64,000 bases of DNA, taken from assembly GCF_001412215.1 (NCBI RefSeq), contig NZ_LLWP01000005.1, forward strand, positions 124,001 to 188,000, read 5' to 3'. Shown here piece by piece: positions 56,766-64,000 of this stretch (position 1 is the first letter of the stretch; each line of letters starts with the position of its first letter). This DNA comes from Pedobacter sp. Hv1. GTDB taxonomy: Bacteria; Bacteroidota; Bacteroidia; Sphingobacteriales; Sphingobacteriaceae. Below the pieces are notes generated by a model. The model was not told the DNA's origin. It worked only from the letters and a program-made list of their open reading frames with translations, and searched no databases. The translations under genes and the position numbers were made by a program.

Positions 56766-57605
56766 CTAAAAGAATAGCTTTGCAAAAATTGGCAAATGGT
56801 CTGAATAATACCTTTGATCTTTACTATCCGTGAGCACAGCAAATTTCTGAACTTTAAAGGCCTTGTTCACAAAGATATAATCTATTTTATCTTTCAATGG
56901 ACTATCCCACTTAAATGCATTAAATGTTCCTGTTGGCCCATAAGGCGGTTCTATAGAAATTTCTTTAGAATCGGTTAAAAACGATTTAATGGTAGCTATG
57001 GCTTCAGTTTCTGGTGTAACATTTAAATCGCCAGTAAAAACTACTGGTAAGGTTGGGGCAATCTGTTGAATTTTTTGTTTGATCAATTTAGCCGATTCAA
57101 TTCTGGCCTGCACCCCAATATGATCGTAATGGGTATTGAAAACAATAAATTCTTTTTTATTTGATTTATCGTACAGTTTTACCCAAGAGCAGATTCTATT
57201 TAAAGCAGCATCCCAGCCTTTGCTCGGCACATCGGGCGTTAGTGATAACCAGAAAGTACCTCCATCTTTTTTGACAAAACGATTTTTGTTAAAGTAAATG
57301 GCCGAAAACTCTCCTTTGCGCTTGCCATCATCCCTGCCTACCCCCACCACATCGAAATCTGTGTTGGCTAATAGATCGTCAAATTGCTCAGGCAAGGCTT
57401 CTTGCACACATAAAATGTCTGCATCGTAAAACCTAACCAACGCTTTTACATTGTCTTTTCTATTTGGCCAAGCATTTATCCCATCTGATGCCACATTTAA
57501 TCTGATATTGTATGAAATAACGTTGATAGGTTGGTTTTTCTGTGCATTTGCTATCGAAACAATAGACAAATTCATTAATAATAGTACAAGGATTCGCTTC
57601 ATCAT
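56766..57605 (-). CDS. Endonuclease/exonuclease/phosphatase family protein
   Basis: A 279-residue exported protein (signal peptide to about residue 21, IANAQ) of the EEP superfamily. INVISYNIRLNV, ILCVQEALPEQFDDLL with the metal-binding Glu, NTHYDHIG, VFTGDLNVTPET and YSDHLPIFAKLFF supply the Asp/His catalytic and metal residues. Substrates range from nucleic acids to phospholipids and inositol phosphates, so the exact one is open. Two adjacent ATGs (57605, 57602) are possible starts. Confidence 0.88.
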   Translation of the reverse strand: MMKRILVLLLMNLSIVSIANAQKNQPINVISYNIRLNVASDGINAWPNRKDNVKALVRFYDADILCVQEALPEQFDDLLANTDFDVVGVGRDDGKRKGEFSAIYFNKNRFVKKDGGTFWLSLTPDVPSKGWDAALNRICSWVKLYDKSNKKEFIVFNTHYDHIGVQARIESAKLIKQKIQQIAPTLPVVFTGDLNVTPETEAIATIKSFLTDSKEISIEPPYGPTGTFNAFKWDSPLKDKIDYIFVNKAFKVQKFAVLTDSKDQRYYSDHLPIFAKLFF

Positions 57606-57676
57606 TGCACTAAATTACGAATTGAATGTTAATTTATGAATAAGTAATCATTGCTATCCTTTAAATACAATCAGGT

Positions 57677-58375
57677 TTACACCCAGCCTTCATCTGCAAA
57701 ACTCACAAAATAATGATCGGTGATAATAAGGTGATCTACCACTGGTATTTCGAGCAACAAGCCTGCCTCCATCATCTTTTTGGTGATACTGATATCTGAT
57801 AGACTTGGCTTTAAATTACCTGATGGATGGTTGTGCGCTAAAATAATGGAAGCTGCATTCTGCTCAATAGCAACTTTAAAAATGATTTTTGGATCTACAA
57901 CCGTGGCCGACTGCCCACCTTTGCTAATAAACTGTTTGCAGATGACCAAATTGGCTCTATTGAGCAATAAAACCCAAAACTCTTCATGTGCCAAATCTGC
58001 CAACTCTGGATGAAGAACCAGATAGGCATCTCTTGAAGAGGTAATTTTTTCTAGTCTTTGCTCTTCTTTGTCTTTTCTACGTCTACCCAATTCTAAAGCG
58101 GCAACAATAGCAATTGATTTGGCTTCACCAATACCTTTAAATCTTGAAAGCTCTTTTACGGTAAGCTTGGCTACTTTGGCCAAATCATTCTGGCAATGTT
58201 TTAGAATACGCTTGCTTAAATCTACTGCTGTTTCTGTTTTATTACCCGAACCTATTAAAACAGCTATTAGCTCTGCGTCTGTTAATTGTCTTCGGCCTTG
58301 TAAAAGGAGTTTTTCTCTAGGTCTATCTGCCTCTGCCCAGGCCTTAATGCCTAATTTTTGTACATATTGATCCAT
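57677..58375 (-). CDS. radC: RadC family JAB/MPN-domain protein
   Basis: A 232-residue protein: helix-hairpin-helix-type region FKGIGEAKSIAIVAALELGRR, then the JAMM motif with AHNHPSGNLKPSLSDISITKKM (His near 178) and DHLIITDHYFVSFADEGW. The old DNA-repair name is not supported by later genetics in E. coli; a metal-dependent hydrolase role is likely but unproved. It is convergent with no gene and lies 71 bp from the EEP gene. Confidence 0.93.
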   Translation of the reverse strand: MDQYVQKLGIKAWAEADRPREKLLLQGRRQLTDAELIAVLIGSGNKTETAVDLSKRILKHCQNDLAKVAKLTVKELSRFKGIGEAKSIAIVAALELGRRRKDKEEQRLEKITSSRDAYLVLHPELADLAHEEFWVLLLNRANLVICKQFISKGGQSATVVDPKIIFKVAIEQNAASIILAHNHPSGNLKPSLSDISITKKMMEAGLLLEIPVVDHLIITDHYFVSFADEGWV

Positions 58376-58467
58376 CCAATGCTTAAATTTTTAATTTCAA
58401 TACCAATTGGGATGGATTTTATACTTAAAGATAACTTTTATTATTGACCTTTCTAAAAAAAGCGCAC

Positions 58468-58503
58468 AAAAAAAGCGGCATAACCCAAGGCTATACCGCT
58501 TTT
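58468..58503 (-). terminator. rpsT terminator
   Basis: Stem AAAGCGGCATA paired with TATACCGCTTT (one mismatch) across the loop; run of T on the minus strand, 21 bp after the rpsT stop. Confidence 0.85.
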
Positions 58504-58523
58504 TATATCGTTAAAAAAGCGAA

Positions 58524-58778
58524 CTATTTTAAACCGTTAACGAATTTCGTTAATTTTGATTTGTTGTTAGCAGCTTTATTTTTGTGAATTACGTTCTTTT
58601 TAGCTAAACGATCTAACATAGAAATTACTTTAGGTAATAACTCAGCACCAGTTTTTTTATCTTCAGCAGCACGTAATCTTTTAATAAAGGTACGTGTAGT
58701 TTTTGCTTGATATCTGTTACGTAGACGTTTTGTCGCGTTTGCTCTAATTCTTTTTAAAGACGATTTATGATTTGCCAT
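58524..58778 (-). CDS. rpsT: Ribosomal protein bS20
   Basis: An 84-residue basic helical protein: MANHKSSLKRIRANATKRLRNRYQAKTTRTFIKRLRAAEDKK and KKNVIHKNKAANNKSKLTKFV. It binds the 16S 5' domain. It stands alone between its own promoter (-33 TTTG and -7 TATATTTG) and terminator. No SD is present, in contrast to rpsU. Confidence 0.96.
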   Translation of the reverse strand: MANHKSSLKRIRANATKRLRNRYQAKTTRTFIKRLRAAEDKKTGAELLPKVISMLDRLAKKNVIHKNKAANNKSKLTKFVNGLK

Positions 58779-58823
58779 TCTTGTTTAGCCTTTTATCTTC
58801 TATGTTTACTATTTTTCGGACTG

Positions 58824-58855
58824 CAAATATAGAGTTTATGTTTTTAAAATGCAAA
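58824..58855 (-). promoter_or_regulatory. rpsT promoter (complete -33/-7)
   Basis: TTTG (58852-58855, minus) and TATATTTG (58824-58831, minus) are 20 nt apart, matching the Bacteroidota consensus TTTG-N19-22-TAnnTTTG. This is the best complete promoter found here, 45 nt before the ATG. Confidence 0.75.
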
Positions 58856-59009
58856 ATGCTTTTGAAATATTTTTTATTAATCTGTTATTTTATAAAACTT
58901 CACTTCTTTACAGACCCCAAAAATAGGTATAATTTCTGTGTTAAATAATGTTCTGCTACCGCTTACTCAAAAAAAACAGGAAAACACTTCTATTAAAAAG
59001 GTAAAATGC

Positions 59010-59017
59010 TATTTTTG
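59010..59017 (+). promoter_or_regulatory. purN promoter -7 box
   Basis: TATTTTTG matches the -7 consensus 16 nt before the TTG start, implying a very short leader. Confidence 0.5.
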
Positions 59018-59033
59018 AAAAAAACATCGAATT

Positions 59034-59612
59034 TTGAAAAAACGTATCGCAATTTTTGCTTCTGGGTCGGGATCTAATGCCCAAAAATTAATGGAGCATT
59101 TTAAACGCAACACGGAAGTTGAAGTTGCCTTAGTTTTAACTAACAATCCTGATGCTTATGTGCTGCAGCGTGCTGATAGTTTTGAAATCCCATCTCATAT
59201 TTTTGACAAGCATGAGTTTTACAAAACAGACAATATTATAGATCTTTTAAAAAATCTTGATATTGACCTCATTGTATTGGCTGGCTTCTTATGGTTAATT
59301 CCAAAAAACCTTATCCATGAATATCCTGGAAGGATCATCAATATCCACCCTGCAATTTTACCCAAATTTGGCGGCAAAGGCATGTATGGCGATTTTGTAC
59401 ACCAGGCTGTAATTGAAGCTAAGGAACAAGAAGGGGGCATAACTATCCATTATGTAAATGAGAATTACGATGAGGGTGAATATATCTACCAAGCAAAATA
59501 CCGTATTGATAAGGGCGACAACCTTGAAATGATTAAATTTAAGGGACAACAACTGGAGCACCTGCACTACCCGCGAATAGTGGAAAGCATTATTAAGAAG
59601 ATTAAGAAGTAG
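59034..59612 (+). CDS. purN: Phosphoribosylglycinamide formyltransferase
   Basis: A 192-residue enzyme that formylates GAR in purine synthesis. KKRIAIFASGSGSNAQKLMEHF, LAGFLWLIPKNLIHEYPGRIINIHPAILPKFGGKGMYG and the catalytic NIHP plus the downstream Asp region (ENYDEGEYIYQAKYRI) are clear. The start is TTG: no in-frame ATG or GTG lies before the conserved KKRIAIF. Another purine gene, purH, is nearby on the same strand. Confidence 0.94.
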   Translation: MKKRIAIFASGSGSNAQKLMEHFKRNTEVEVALVLTNNPDAYVLQRADSFEIPSHIFDKHEFYKTDNIIDLLKNLDIDLIVLAGFLWLIPKNLIHEYPGRIINIHPAILPKFGGKGMYGDFVHQAVIEAKEQEGGITIHYVNENYDEGEYIYQAKYRIDKGDNLEMIKFKGQQLEHLHYPRIVESIIKKIKK

Positions 59613-59630
59613 CTTAAAGCGGAAAGCTGG

Positions 59631-59708
59631 TGATGAGGTGTAAGGTAAAAGGTGTAGGGCGTAAGGCTTATAACCCATAACCTGTAATACATAACCTACA
59701 ACTGATAA
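59631..59708. repeat. Fold-back heptamer array after purN
   Basis: Left arm GGTGTAAGGTAAAAGGTGTA; right arm TAACCCA, TAACCTG, TAATACA, TAACCTA, CAACTGA, TAAC in 7-bp phase. Arms are partly complementary. Confidence 0.75.
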
Positions 59709-59717
59709 CATATTAAA

Positions 59718-59745
59718 GAATGTCAGTCTGAGCCTGTCGAAGACA
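59718..59745. repeat. Dispersed repeat copy (GTCTGAGCCTGTCGAAGAC)
   Basis: Forward copy of the family at 51548 and 51653, with one base changed in the GCTTGTCGAAG core. Confidence 0.7.
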
Positions 59746-59782
59746 AATGAGCACATTAAATACTGAAAGCCTAAAACGAACA

Positions 59783-59806
59783 ACTCATAATAAATAACTC
59801 ACAACC
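59783..59806. repeat. Heptamer array, single arm
   Basis: CAACTCA, TAATAAA, TAACTCA, CAACC units run to 17 nt before the start codon of the small membrane protein gene. Confidence 0.6.
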
Positions 59807-59822
59807 TAGAAAGCAAAAAAGC

Positions 59823-60131
59823 ATGGCCAAAATTATCAGGTCGCTCTGTACTTTTTACCACAATTTCTTTTTGGTTGGCTTCATCTTAAGCTTTTGTTGT
59901 GGGTATGCTTATCAGTTCTATGGTTGCAACTATAAAACCTTACCTTTTTTATTTTGGTTTAAGGTAATTACTATGGCCATTATCTGGTATGCAGTAACAA
60001 CAAACAAGCGGAAGGAGTTCTTCTACTATCAGAATCTGGGCATCTCCAAAACATTGTTATGGATGGTAACGCTGGGCATAGATTTCATTTTATTTGTTTC
60101 CATGTTAATTTTAGCCTTTAAAATGCAATGA
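59823..60131 (+). CDS. Small membrane protein paired with an ABC ATPase
   Basis: A 102-residue protein with three likely transmembrane helices (about 13-33, 42-60, 76-98) and a basic loop TTNKRKEFFYYQNLG. It overlaps the ABC ATPase start by 4 bp (ATGA), implying translational coupling and a joint complex. It is shorter than usual permeases (5-6 helices), so either it dimerises or partners with another permease. No family was recognised. Confidence 0.7.
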   Translation: MAKIIRSLCTFYHNFFLVGFILSFCCGYAYQFYGCNYKTLPFLFWFKVITMAIIWYAVTTNKRKEFFYYQNLGISKTLLWMVTLGIDFILFVSMLILAFKMQ

Positions 60132-60784
60132 AACATCAATTAGAAGCCGATGGTATTGAGCTCTTTTTTGGTGCTCGAAAAATCCTGGGAAACATTTATA
60201 TTAAATGTGAAACAGGTGCTATTACTGGGCTCTTGGCTAGAAATGGAGAAGGCAAAACCTCTTTAATGAATATTATATATGGTAGTTTAAAAGCAAATAG
60301 CAGTTCGGTGCGTTTTGATGGCATCACCATTGCCAAAGCTTACAAAAGACCCGAACTTCTCACCTACCTACCTCAATTCAATTTTATACCAGCTTCATTG
60401 AGCTTAAAAAGGATCTTTAATGATTTTGAGATTTCCTATCCAGACTTTGTAGCTTTTTTCCCTGAATTTAAGGACAGCGAAAACATGAAGATTAAAAAAC
60501 TATCTGGTGGACAGCGTCGATTGGTAGAGGTTTATGTGATCATTAAATCTAATGCCCAATTTGTAATGCTCGATGAACCTTTTTCTCATGTAATGCCACT
60601 ACACATCGAAAAGCTAAAAGCTTTATTACATACTGAAAAACAACACAAAGGTTTTTTAATTACCGACCACATGTATCGTCAGATTATAGATGCAAGCGAC
60701 CAGTTATACTTACTAACCGAAGGAAAGATACATTTAACCAGTACTACCGAAGATATTGAAAGACTGGGTTATGCCCGTTTTTAG
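60128..60784 (+). CDS. ABC transporter ATP-binding protein
   Basis: A 218-residue nucleotide-binding subunit. Walker A is GLLARNGEGKTSLM with Ala where Gly is usual (GRNGxGK), signature LSGGQRRLVEVYV is complete, Walker B FVMLDEPF and the switch His in LITDHMYRQ are present. The Q-loop is in TYLPQFNFIP. It belongs to the family exporting small molecules or acting in division-type complexes with tiny permeases. The substrate is unknown. It ends at a 14-bp hairpin. Confidence 0.85.
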   Translation: MKHQLEADGIELFFGARKILGNIYIKCETGAITGLLARNGEGKTSLMNIIYGSLKANSSSVRFDGITIAKAYKRPELLTYLPQFNFIPASLSLKRIFNDFEISYPDFVAFFPEFKDSENMKIKKLSGGQRRLVEVYVIIKSNAQFVMLDEPFSHVMPLHIEKLKALLHTEKQHKGFLITDHMYRQIIDASDQLYLLTEGKIHLTSTTEDIERLGYARF

Positions 60785-60788
60785 CCCA

Positions 60789-60820
60789 TTTTCTGGTTCG
60801 TGTGTGCACGAACCAGAAAA
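60789..60820 (+). terminator. Perfect 14-bp hairpin after the ABC ATPase gene
   Basis: TTTTCTGGTTCGTG pairs in full with CACGAACCAGAAAA over a TGTG loop, a nearly perfect palindrome lacking a T-run (AACACAAA follows). It may be a factor-dependent terminator or mRNA end stabiliser. Confidence 0.7.
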
Positions 60821-60880
60821 ACACAAATCAGGAACGTTATTTTATTTAAAAAAGGGTCCAAAAAAACCATCGACTTTTCT

Positions 60881-60888
60881 TAGCTTTG
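60881..60888 (+). promoter_or_regulatory. purH promoter -7 box
   Basis: TAGCTTTG matches the -7 consensus, 21 nt before the ATG at 60910. It overlaps the in-frame TTG at 60886, which therefore cannot be in the transcript's coding part. Confidence 0.6.
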
Positions 60889-60909
60889 CGGCTTAAAATT
60901 ACACCCCCA

Positions 60910-62436
60910 ATGAGTGAGTCAATCAAGATCAAAAACGCTTTAATTTCAGTTTATTACAAAGATGGTTTAGCACCTCTAGTCCAATATTTAGCCCAACAAG
61001 GTGTAACCTTATTTTCTACGGGCGGTACAGAGCAATTTATTAAGGATTTAAACTTACCTGTAACAGCTGTTGAAGATTTAACTGGCTACCCTTCTATTTT
61101 GGGCGGACGTGTAAAAACATTACACCCTAAAGTATTTGGTGGAATTTTAAACCGTAGAGGTTTAGCAGGCGATCAGGAGCAGATTGCGCAATACGAAATC
61201 CCTGAAATTGATTTGGTAATTGTTGATTTGTATCCTTTTGAAGAAACGGTAAAAAGTGGTGGAACAGCTGAAGAGATTATCGAGAAAATAGATATTGGTG
61301 GCATTTCATTAATCCGTGCCGCAGCAAAAAACTTTAACGACGTAGTCATTATTGCTTCGAAAGCCGACTATGGCACTTTATTACAAGAATTACAAGAACA
61401 AGATGGTGCCACAACTTTAGCACAACGTAAATCGTATGCTAAAAAAGCATTCCACACCTCTTCTCATTATGATACAGCGATCTTCAATTATTTCAATACA
61501 GAAGAACCGCTTAATGTATTTAAACAGAGCGTAAATCAGTCGCAAACTTTGCGTTATGGCGAAAACCCACACCAACAAGGAACATTTTATGGCAATTTAG
61601 ATGAAATGTTTACCAAATTGAACGGTAAAGAATTGAGTTATAACAATTTGGTTGATGTTGACGCTGCTGTAAGTTTGATTGACGAATTTACTGAACCAAC
61701 ATTTGCCATTTTAAAACATACCAATGCTTGTGGTGTAGCCTCGAGAGCTACTGTTTTAGCAGCATGGACAGCTGCTTTAGCTTGCGACCCAGTTTCGGCA
61801 TTTGGCGGAGTATTGATAACCAACCAAGAGGTTGATTTGGCAACGGCAACTGAGATCAACAATTTATTTTTCGAGGTTTTAATTGCACCTTCTTATCAGC
61901 CAGAAGCTGTAGAATTATTTAAGGCTAAGAAAAACAGGGTGATTTTACAAAGAAACGAAGTTGAATTGAGCAGTAAACAATTCAAAACTTTATTAAACGG
62001 CGTAATTGAGCAAGATAAAGACTTGAGCTTGGAAGGTGCAGACCAAATGACAGTTGTTACTGAAAAAGCACCTAGTGAGGCCTCGATTAAGGATTTGATC
62101 TTTGCCAATAAGATTGTAAAACACACCAAATCGAACACCATTGTTTTTGTAAAAGACAATGTGCTATTGGCAAGTGGTGTTGGTCAAACCTCGAGGGTTG
62201 ATGCCTTGAAACAAGCAGTAATTAAAGCAGATTCATTTGGTTTCAGCTTAATTGATGCAGTAATGGCTTCTGATGCGTTTTTCCCTTTCCCAGACTGCGT
62301 TGAATTGGCAGCTGAAGCAGGCATTATTGCCGTTTTGCAACCAGGTGGCTCAATTAAAGACCAAGATTCTATTGCCATGGCCAACCAAAAAGGGATAGCG
62401 ATGGTAACGACTGGGGTTAGGCATTTTAAACATTAA
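60910..62436 (+). CDS. purH: Bifunctional AICAR transformylase / IMP cyclohydrolase
   Basis: A 508-residue enzyme for the last two steps of IMP synthesis. The N-terminal MGS-like IMP cyclohydrolase domain has NALISVYYKDGLAPLVQYLAQQGVTLFSTGGTEQFI, GGRVKTLHPKVFGGIL and PFEETV. The AICAR transformylase domain has LRYGENPHQQGTFYG, NNLVDVDAAVSLIDEF and the K-x-x-N-x-C-G segment LKHTNACGVASR. The ATG 60910 was chosen because the -7 box overlaps the alternative TTG. Confidence 0.97.
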   Translation: MSESIKIKNALISVYYKDGLAPLVQYLAQQGVTLFSTGGTEQFIKDLNLPVTAVEDLTGYPSILGGRVKTLHPKVFGGILNRRGLAGDQEQIAQYEIPEIDLVIVDLYPFEETVKSGGTAEEIIEKIDIGGISLIRAAAKNFNDVVIIASKADYGTLLQELQEQDGATTLAQRKSYAKKAFHTSSHYDTAIFNYFNTEEPLNVFKQSVNQSQTLRYGENPHQQGTFYGNLDEMFTKLNGKELSYNNLVDVDAAVSLIDEFTEPTFAILKHTNACGVASRATVLAAWTAALACDPVSAFGGVLITNQEVDLATATEINNLFFEVLIAPSYQPEAVELFKAKKNRVILQRNEVELSSKQFKTLLNGVIEQDKDLSLEGADQMTVVTEKAPSEASIKDLIFANKIVKHTKSNTIVFVKDNVLLASGVGQTSRVDALKQAVIKADSFGFSLIDAVMASDAFFPFPDCVELAAEAGIIAVLQPGGSIKDQDSIAMANQKGIAMVTTGVRHFKH

Positions 62437-62440
62437 TTAA

Positions 62441-62500
62441 AGGAGTCCGAAGTCGGAAGTCTGGAGTCTGAAGTCCTGAGTTCAAAGTTTGGAGTTGGGA
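62441..62500. repeat. Heptamer array (GGAGTCN/GAAGTCN units)
   Basis: GGAGTCC, GAAGTCG, GAAGTCT, GGAGTCT, GAAGTCC, TGAGTTC, AAAGTTT, GGAGTT in exact 7-bp phase. It is the reverse-strand counterpart of the GACTNNN array at 9745-9810. Confidence 0.8.
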
Positions 62501-62559
62501 AAGGGCTTGCTGATTGGCCAAGTACTACTGCCTTTAAACAATAAACCTGATAGCAGTGG

Positions 62560-62600
62560 AGCCCAATTTTTAATTGGCGAAACGGATAGCAGGGCTAAAA
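62560..62600. repeat. Dispersed GATAGCAG element
   Basis: GATAGCAGTGGAGCCC and CGGATAGCAGGGCT are two related segments about 35 bp apart around AATTTTTAATT; together they look like one copy of a Sphingobacteria intergenic repeat. Exact bounds are uncertain. Confidence 0.45.
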
Positions 62601-62703
62601 AGACCGATGCGCACAGGATATTGATTTTCAAATGATTTTGAACAAAATAAATACCTTGTACCGCAGATTTTTTTAATTTTAAATATAATAAAAACACTAT
62701 TTT

Positions 62704-62711
62704 TACATTTG
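62704..62711 (+). promoter_or_regulatory. mreB promoter -7 box
   Basis: TACATTTG matches TAnnTTTG, 42 nt upstream of the mreB start. A -33 TTTG was not evident. Confidence 0.5.
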
Positions 62712-62753
62712 AATAGTATACATTAACTAGCATAAAATAATTACGAGATATAA

Positions 62754-63776
62754 ATGGGTTTATTTAATTGGTTTACACAAGAGGTAGCTATTGATTTAGG
62801 TACCGCAAACACCCTCATCATACATAACGATAAAGTAGTAGTTGACGAACCTTCGATTGTTGCATTTGACAGACAGACCAACAAAATTATTGCAATTGGC
62901 CGTCAGGCGATGCAAATGGAAGGTAAAACACACGATAATATTAGAACGGTTAGACCTTTAAAAGATGGTGTAATTGCAGATTTTAACGCTGCTGAAGCCA
63001 TGATTAAAGGGATGATTCGCATGTTAAACGGCGGTAAAGGATGGATGTTCCCTTCTTTAAGAATGGTAATCTGTATTCCTTCGGGCATTACTGAGGTAGA
63101 AAAAAGAGCGGTTAGAGATAGTGCCGAAATTGCTGGTGCAAAAGAAGTTTACTTGATACACGAGCCTATGGCAGCTGCTGTAGGTATTGGAATTGATGTG
63201 GAAGAGCCAATGGGCAACATGATTATCGATATTGGTGGTGGTACCACTGAGATTGCTGTAATTGCCTTATCTGGTATTGTTTGCGATCAATCGATCCGTG
63301 TTGCGGGAGATAACTTCGACTCTGATATTGTGAATTATATCCGTCGCCAACACAACATTATGATTGGCGACCGTACAGCAGAAAAGATTAAAATTGAGGT
63401 TGGCGCTGCTTTGCCTGAGCTTTCAGATCCACCTGCGGATTTTGCAGTACAAGGAAGAGATTTAATGACTGGTGTGCCTAAACAAATTACTGTATCTTAT
63501 ACTGAAATTGCGCACTGCTTGGATAAATCGATCTCTAAAATTGAAGAAGCAATTTTAAAAGCTTTAGAGATTACACCACCAGAGCTTTCGGCAGATATTT
63601 ACCAAACTGGCATTTATTTAACAGGTGGTGGTGCATTGTTACGCGGTTTAGATAAACGTGTGGCCGCCAAAACAAAGTTGCCTGTACATGTGGCCGAAGA
63701 TCCACTTCGTGCGGTTGTACGTGGTACAGGTATCGCTTTGAAAAACATTGGTAATTTTAAATTTTTAATGCAATAA
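62754..63776 (+). CDS. mreB: Rod shape-determining protein MreB
   Basis: A 340-residue actin-like protein. DLGTANTLI is phosphate 1 (near 14), DIGGGTTEIAVIALSGIV is phosphate 2 (near 160), and GGGALLRGLDKRVAAKTKLPV is the adenosine motif. N-terminal GLFNWFTQEVAIDLG includes the short amphipathic segment used for membrane binding. It organises the lateral wall synthesis complex. mreC follows after 73 bp filled by a heptamer array. Confidence 0.97.
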   Translation: MGLFNWFTQEVAIDLGTANTLIIHNDKVVVDEPSIVAFDRQTNKIIAIGRQAMQMEGKTHDNIRTVRPLKDGVIADFNAAEAMIKGMIRMLNGGKGWMFPSLRMVICIPSGITEVEKRAVRDSAEIAGAKEVYLIHEPMAAAVGIGIDVEEPMGNMIIDIGGGTTEIAVIALSGIVCDQSIRVAGDNFDSDIVNYIRRQHNIMIGDRTAEKIKIEVGAALPELSDPPADFAVQGRDLMTGVPKQITVSYTEIAHCLDKSISKIEEAILKALEITPPELSADIYQTGIYLTGGGALLRGLDKRVAAKTKLPVHVAEDPLRAVVRGTGIALKNIGNFKFLMQ

Positions 63777-63779
63777 ATA

Positions 63780-63847
63780 GAGTTGCGGGTTATGAGTTAA
63801 AGGTTAAAAGTCTAAACTCATAACCCATAACTCACAACTCATAACCA
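63780..63847. repeat. Fold-back heptamer array between mreB and mreC
   Basis: Left arm GTTGCGGGTTATGAGTTAAA; right arm AACTCAT, AACCCAT, AACTCAC, AACTCAT, AACC in 7-bp phase. The arms are complementary over several units. It ends 2 nt before the mreC start. Confidence 0.85.
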
Positions 63848-63849
63848 AG

Positions 63850-64000
63850 ATGCGTAACCTTTGGATTTTCGTCAGCAGATATAACGCATTTTTCTTTTTC
63901 ATTATTTTCTTTACTGTTGGCATTATCTTAACGATTAAGAACAATGCCTATCAGCATAGCATTACCTTAAACTCTACCAATGCCATTGTAGGCAGCGCCT
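63850..64000 (+). CDS. mreC: Rod shape-determining protein MreC (5' end only)
   Basis: The first 50 codons are in the window. MRNLWIFVSRYNAFFFFIIFFTVG is a transmembrane segment and the following INNAYQH-like stretch (TIKNNAYQHSITLNSTNAIVGS) is the start of the coiled coil of MreC. It is in the usual position after mreB. It starts 2 nt after a heptamer array with no SD. Confidence 0.9.
   Translation, partial: MRNLWIFVSRYNAFFFFIIFFTVGIILTIKNNAYQHSITLNSTNAIVGSA

Larger units (their letters stand above)
62437..62753. other. 317-bp non-coding interval, purH / mreB
   Basis: Contains a heptamer array (62441-62500), a dispersed GATAGCAG element (62560-62600) and the mreB promoter region. No RNA or ORF was recognised. 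Confidence 0.7.

Overview
The window reads as a chromosomal segment of a Bacteroidota bacterium of the Sphingobacteriaceae type (Pedobacter-like). Signs are the A+T-rich sequence, promoter -7 boxes of the TAnnTTTG form, almost no Shine-Dalgarno (SD) sites, many SxC-type lipoproteins, a TonB-dependent receptor with an N-terminal carboxypeptidase-regulatory-like domain, and dispersed intergenic repeats. Genus is inferred by eye; no database was consulted. No prophage, insertion sequence or CRISPR array was seen.

Layout. 1-3.1 kb: tail of an OmpR-type response regulator, its histidine kinase, a Usp-like protein and a bestrophin channel. 3.1-9.8 kb: gyrB, a lipidated Skp/OmpH-like protein, a nucleoside deaminase, a TlpA-type thioredoxin protein, EcsC and an NTF2-like protein. 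9.8-15.4 kb: S4 RNA-binding protein, dapD, two glycosyltransferase-type genes, tsaC and cca. 15.4-22.3 kb: a protein of 23-residue tandem repeats, a pRiA4 ORF-3-like protein, miaA, DUF3467, a GH123-GH16 glycosidase operon under a LacI-type operator, and a lipoprotein. 22.3-35.8 kb: the large translation/transcription cluster, transcribed leftward as tRNA-Thr(TGT)-Tyr-Gly-Thr(GGT)-tuf-tRNA-Trp-secE-nusG-rplK-rplA-rplJ-rplL-rpoB-rpoC. 36-37.6 kb: rpsU, a Xer recombinase and hpf. 38-46 kb: lipoproteins, acyl-CoA dehydrogenase, apt, a helix-hairpin-helix protein, a probable ornithine-lipid synthase (olsF type) and a transglutaminase-like protein. 46-51 kb: a TonB-dependent receptor/lipoprotein pair preceded by an 11-bp-period operator array resembling a Pho box. 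51-58.8 kb: Mpo1-like protein, rny, a 6S-like RNA, zapA, a coiled-coil protein, pheT, an endonuclease/phosphatase-family protein, radC and rpsT. 59-64 kb: purN, a small membrane protein with an ABC ATPase, purH, mreB and the start of mreC.

Most notable observations. (1) At least a dozen intergenic arrays of about 7-bp units, several folding back on themselves, lie between genes inside core operons (rpoB-rpoC, rplK-nusG, mreB-mreC, tRNA spacers) and once inside an apparent glycosyltransferase N-terminus. (2) A 6S-like RNA with a symmetric 15/15 bubble sits between zapA and rny. (3) Strong SD sequences occur only before rpsU and hpf, two ribosome-state genes. (4) A Pho-box-like array drives the TonB receptor operon. 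(5) A LacI-family operator precedes the glycosidase operon.
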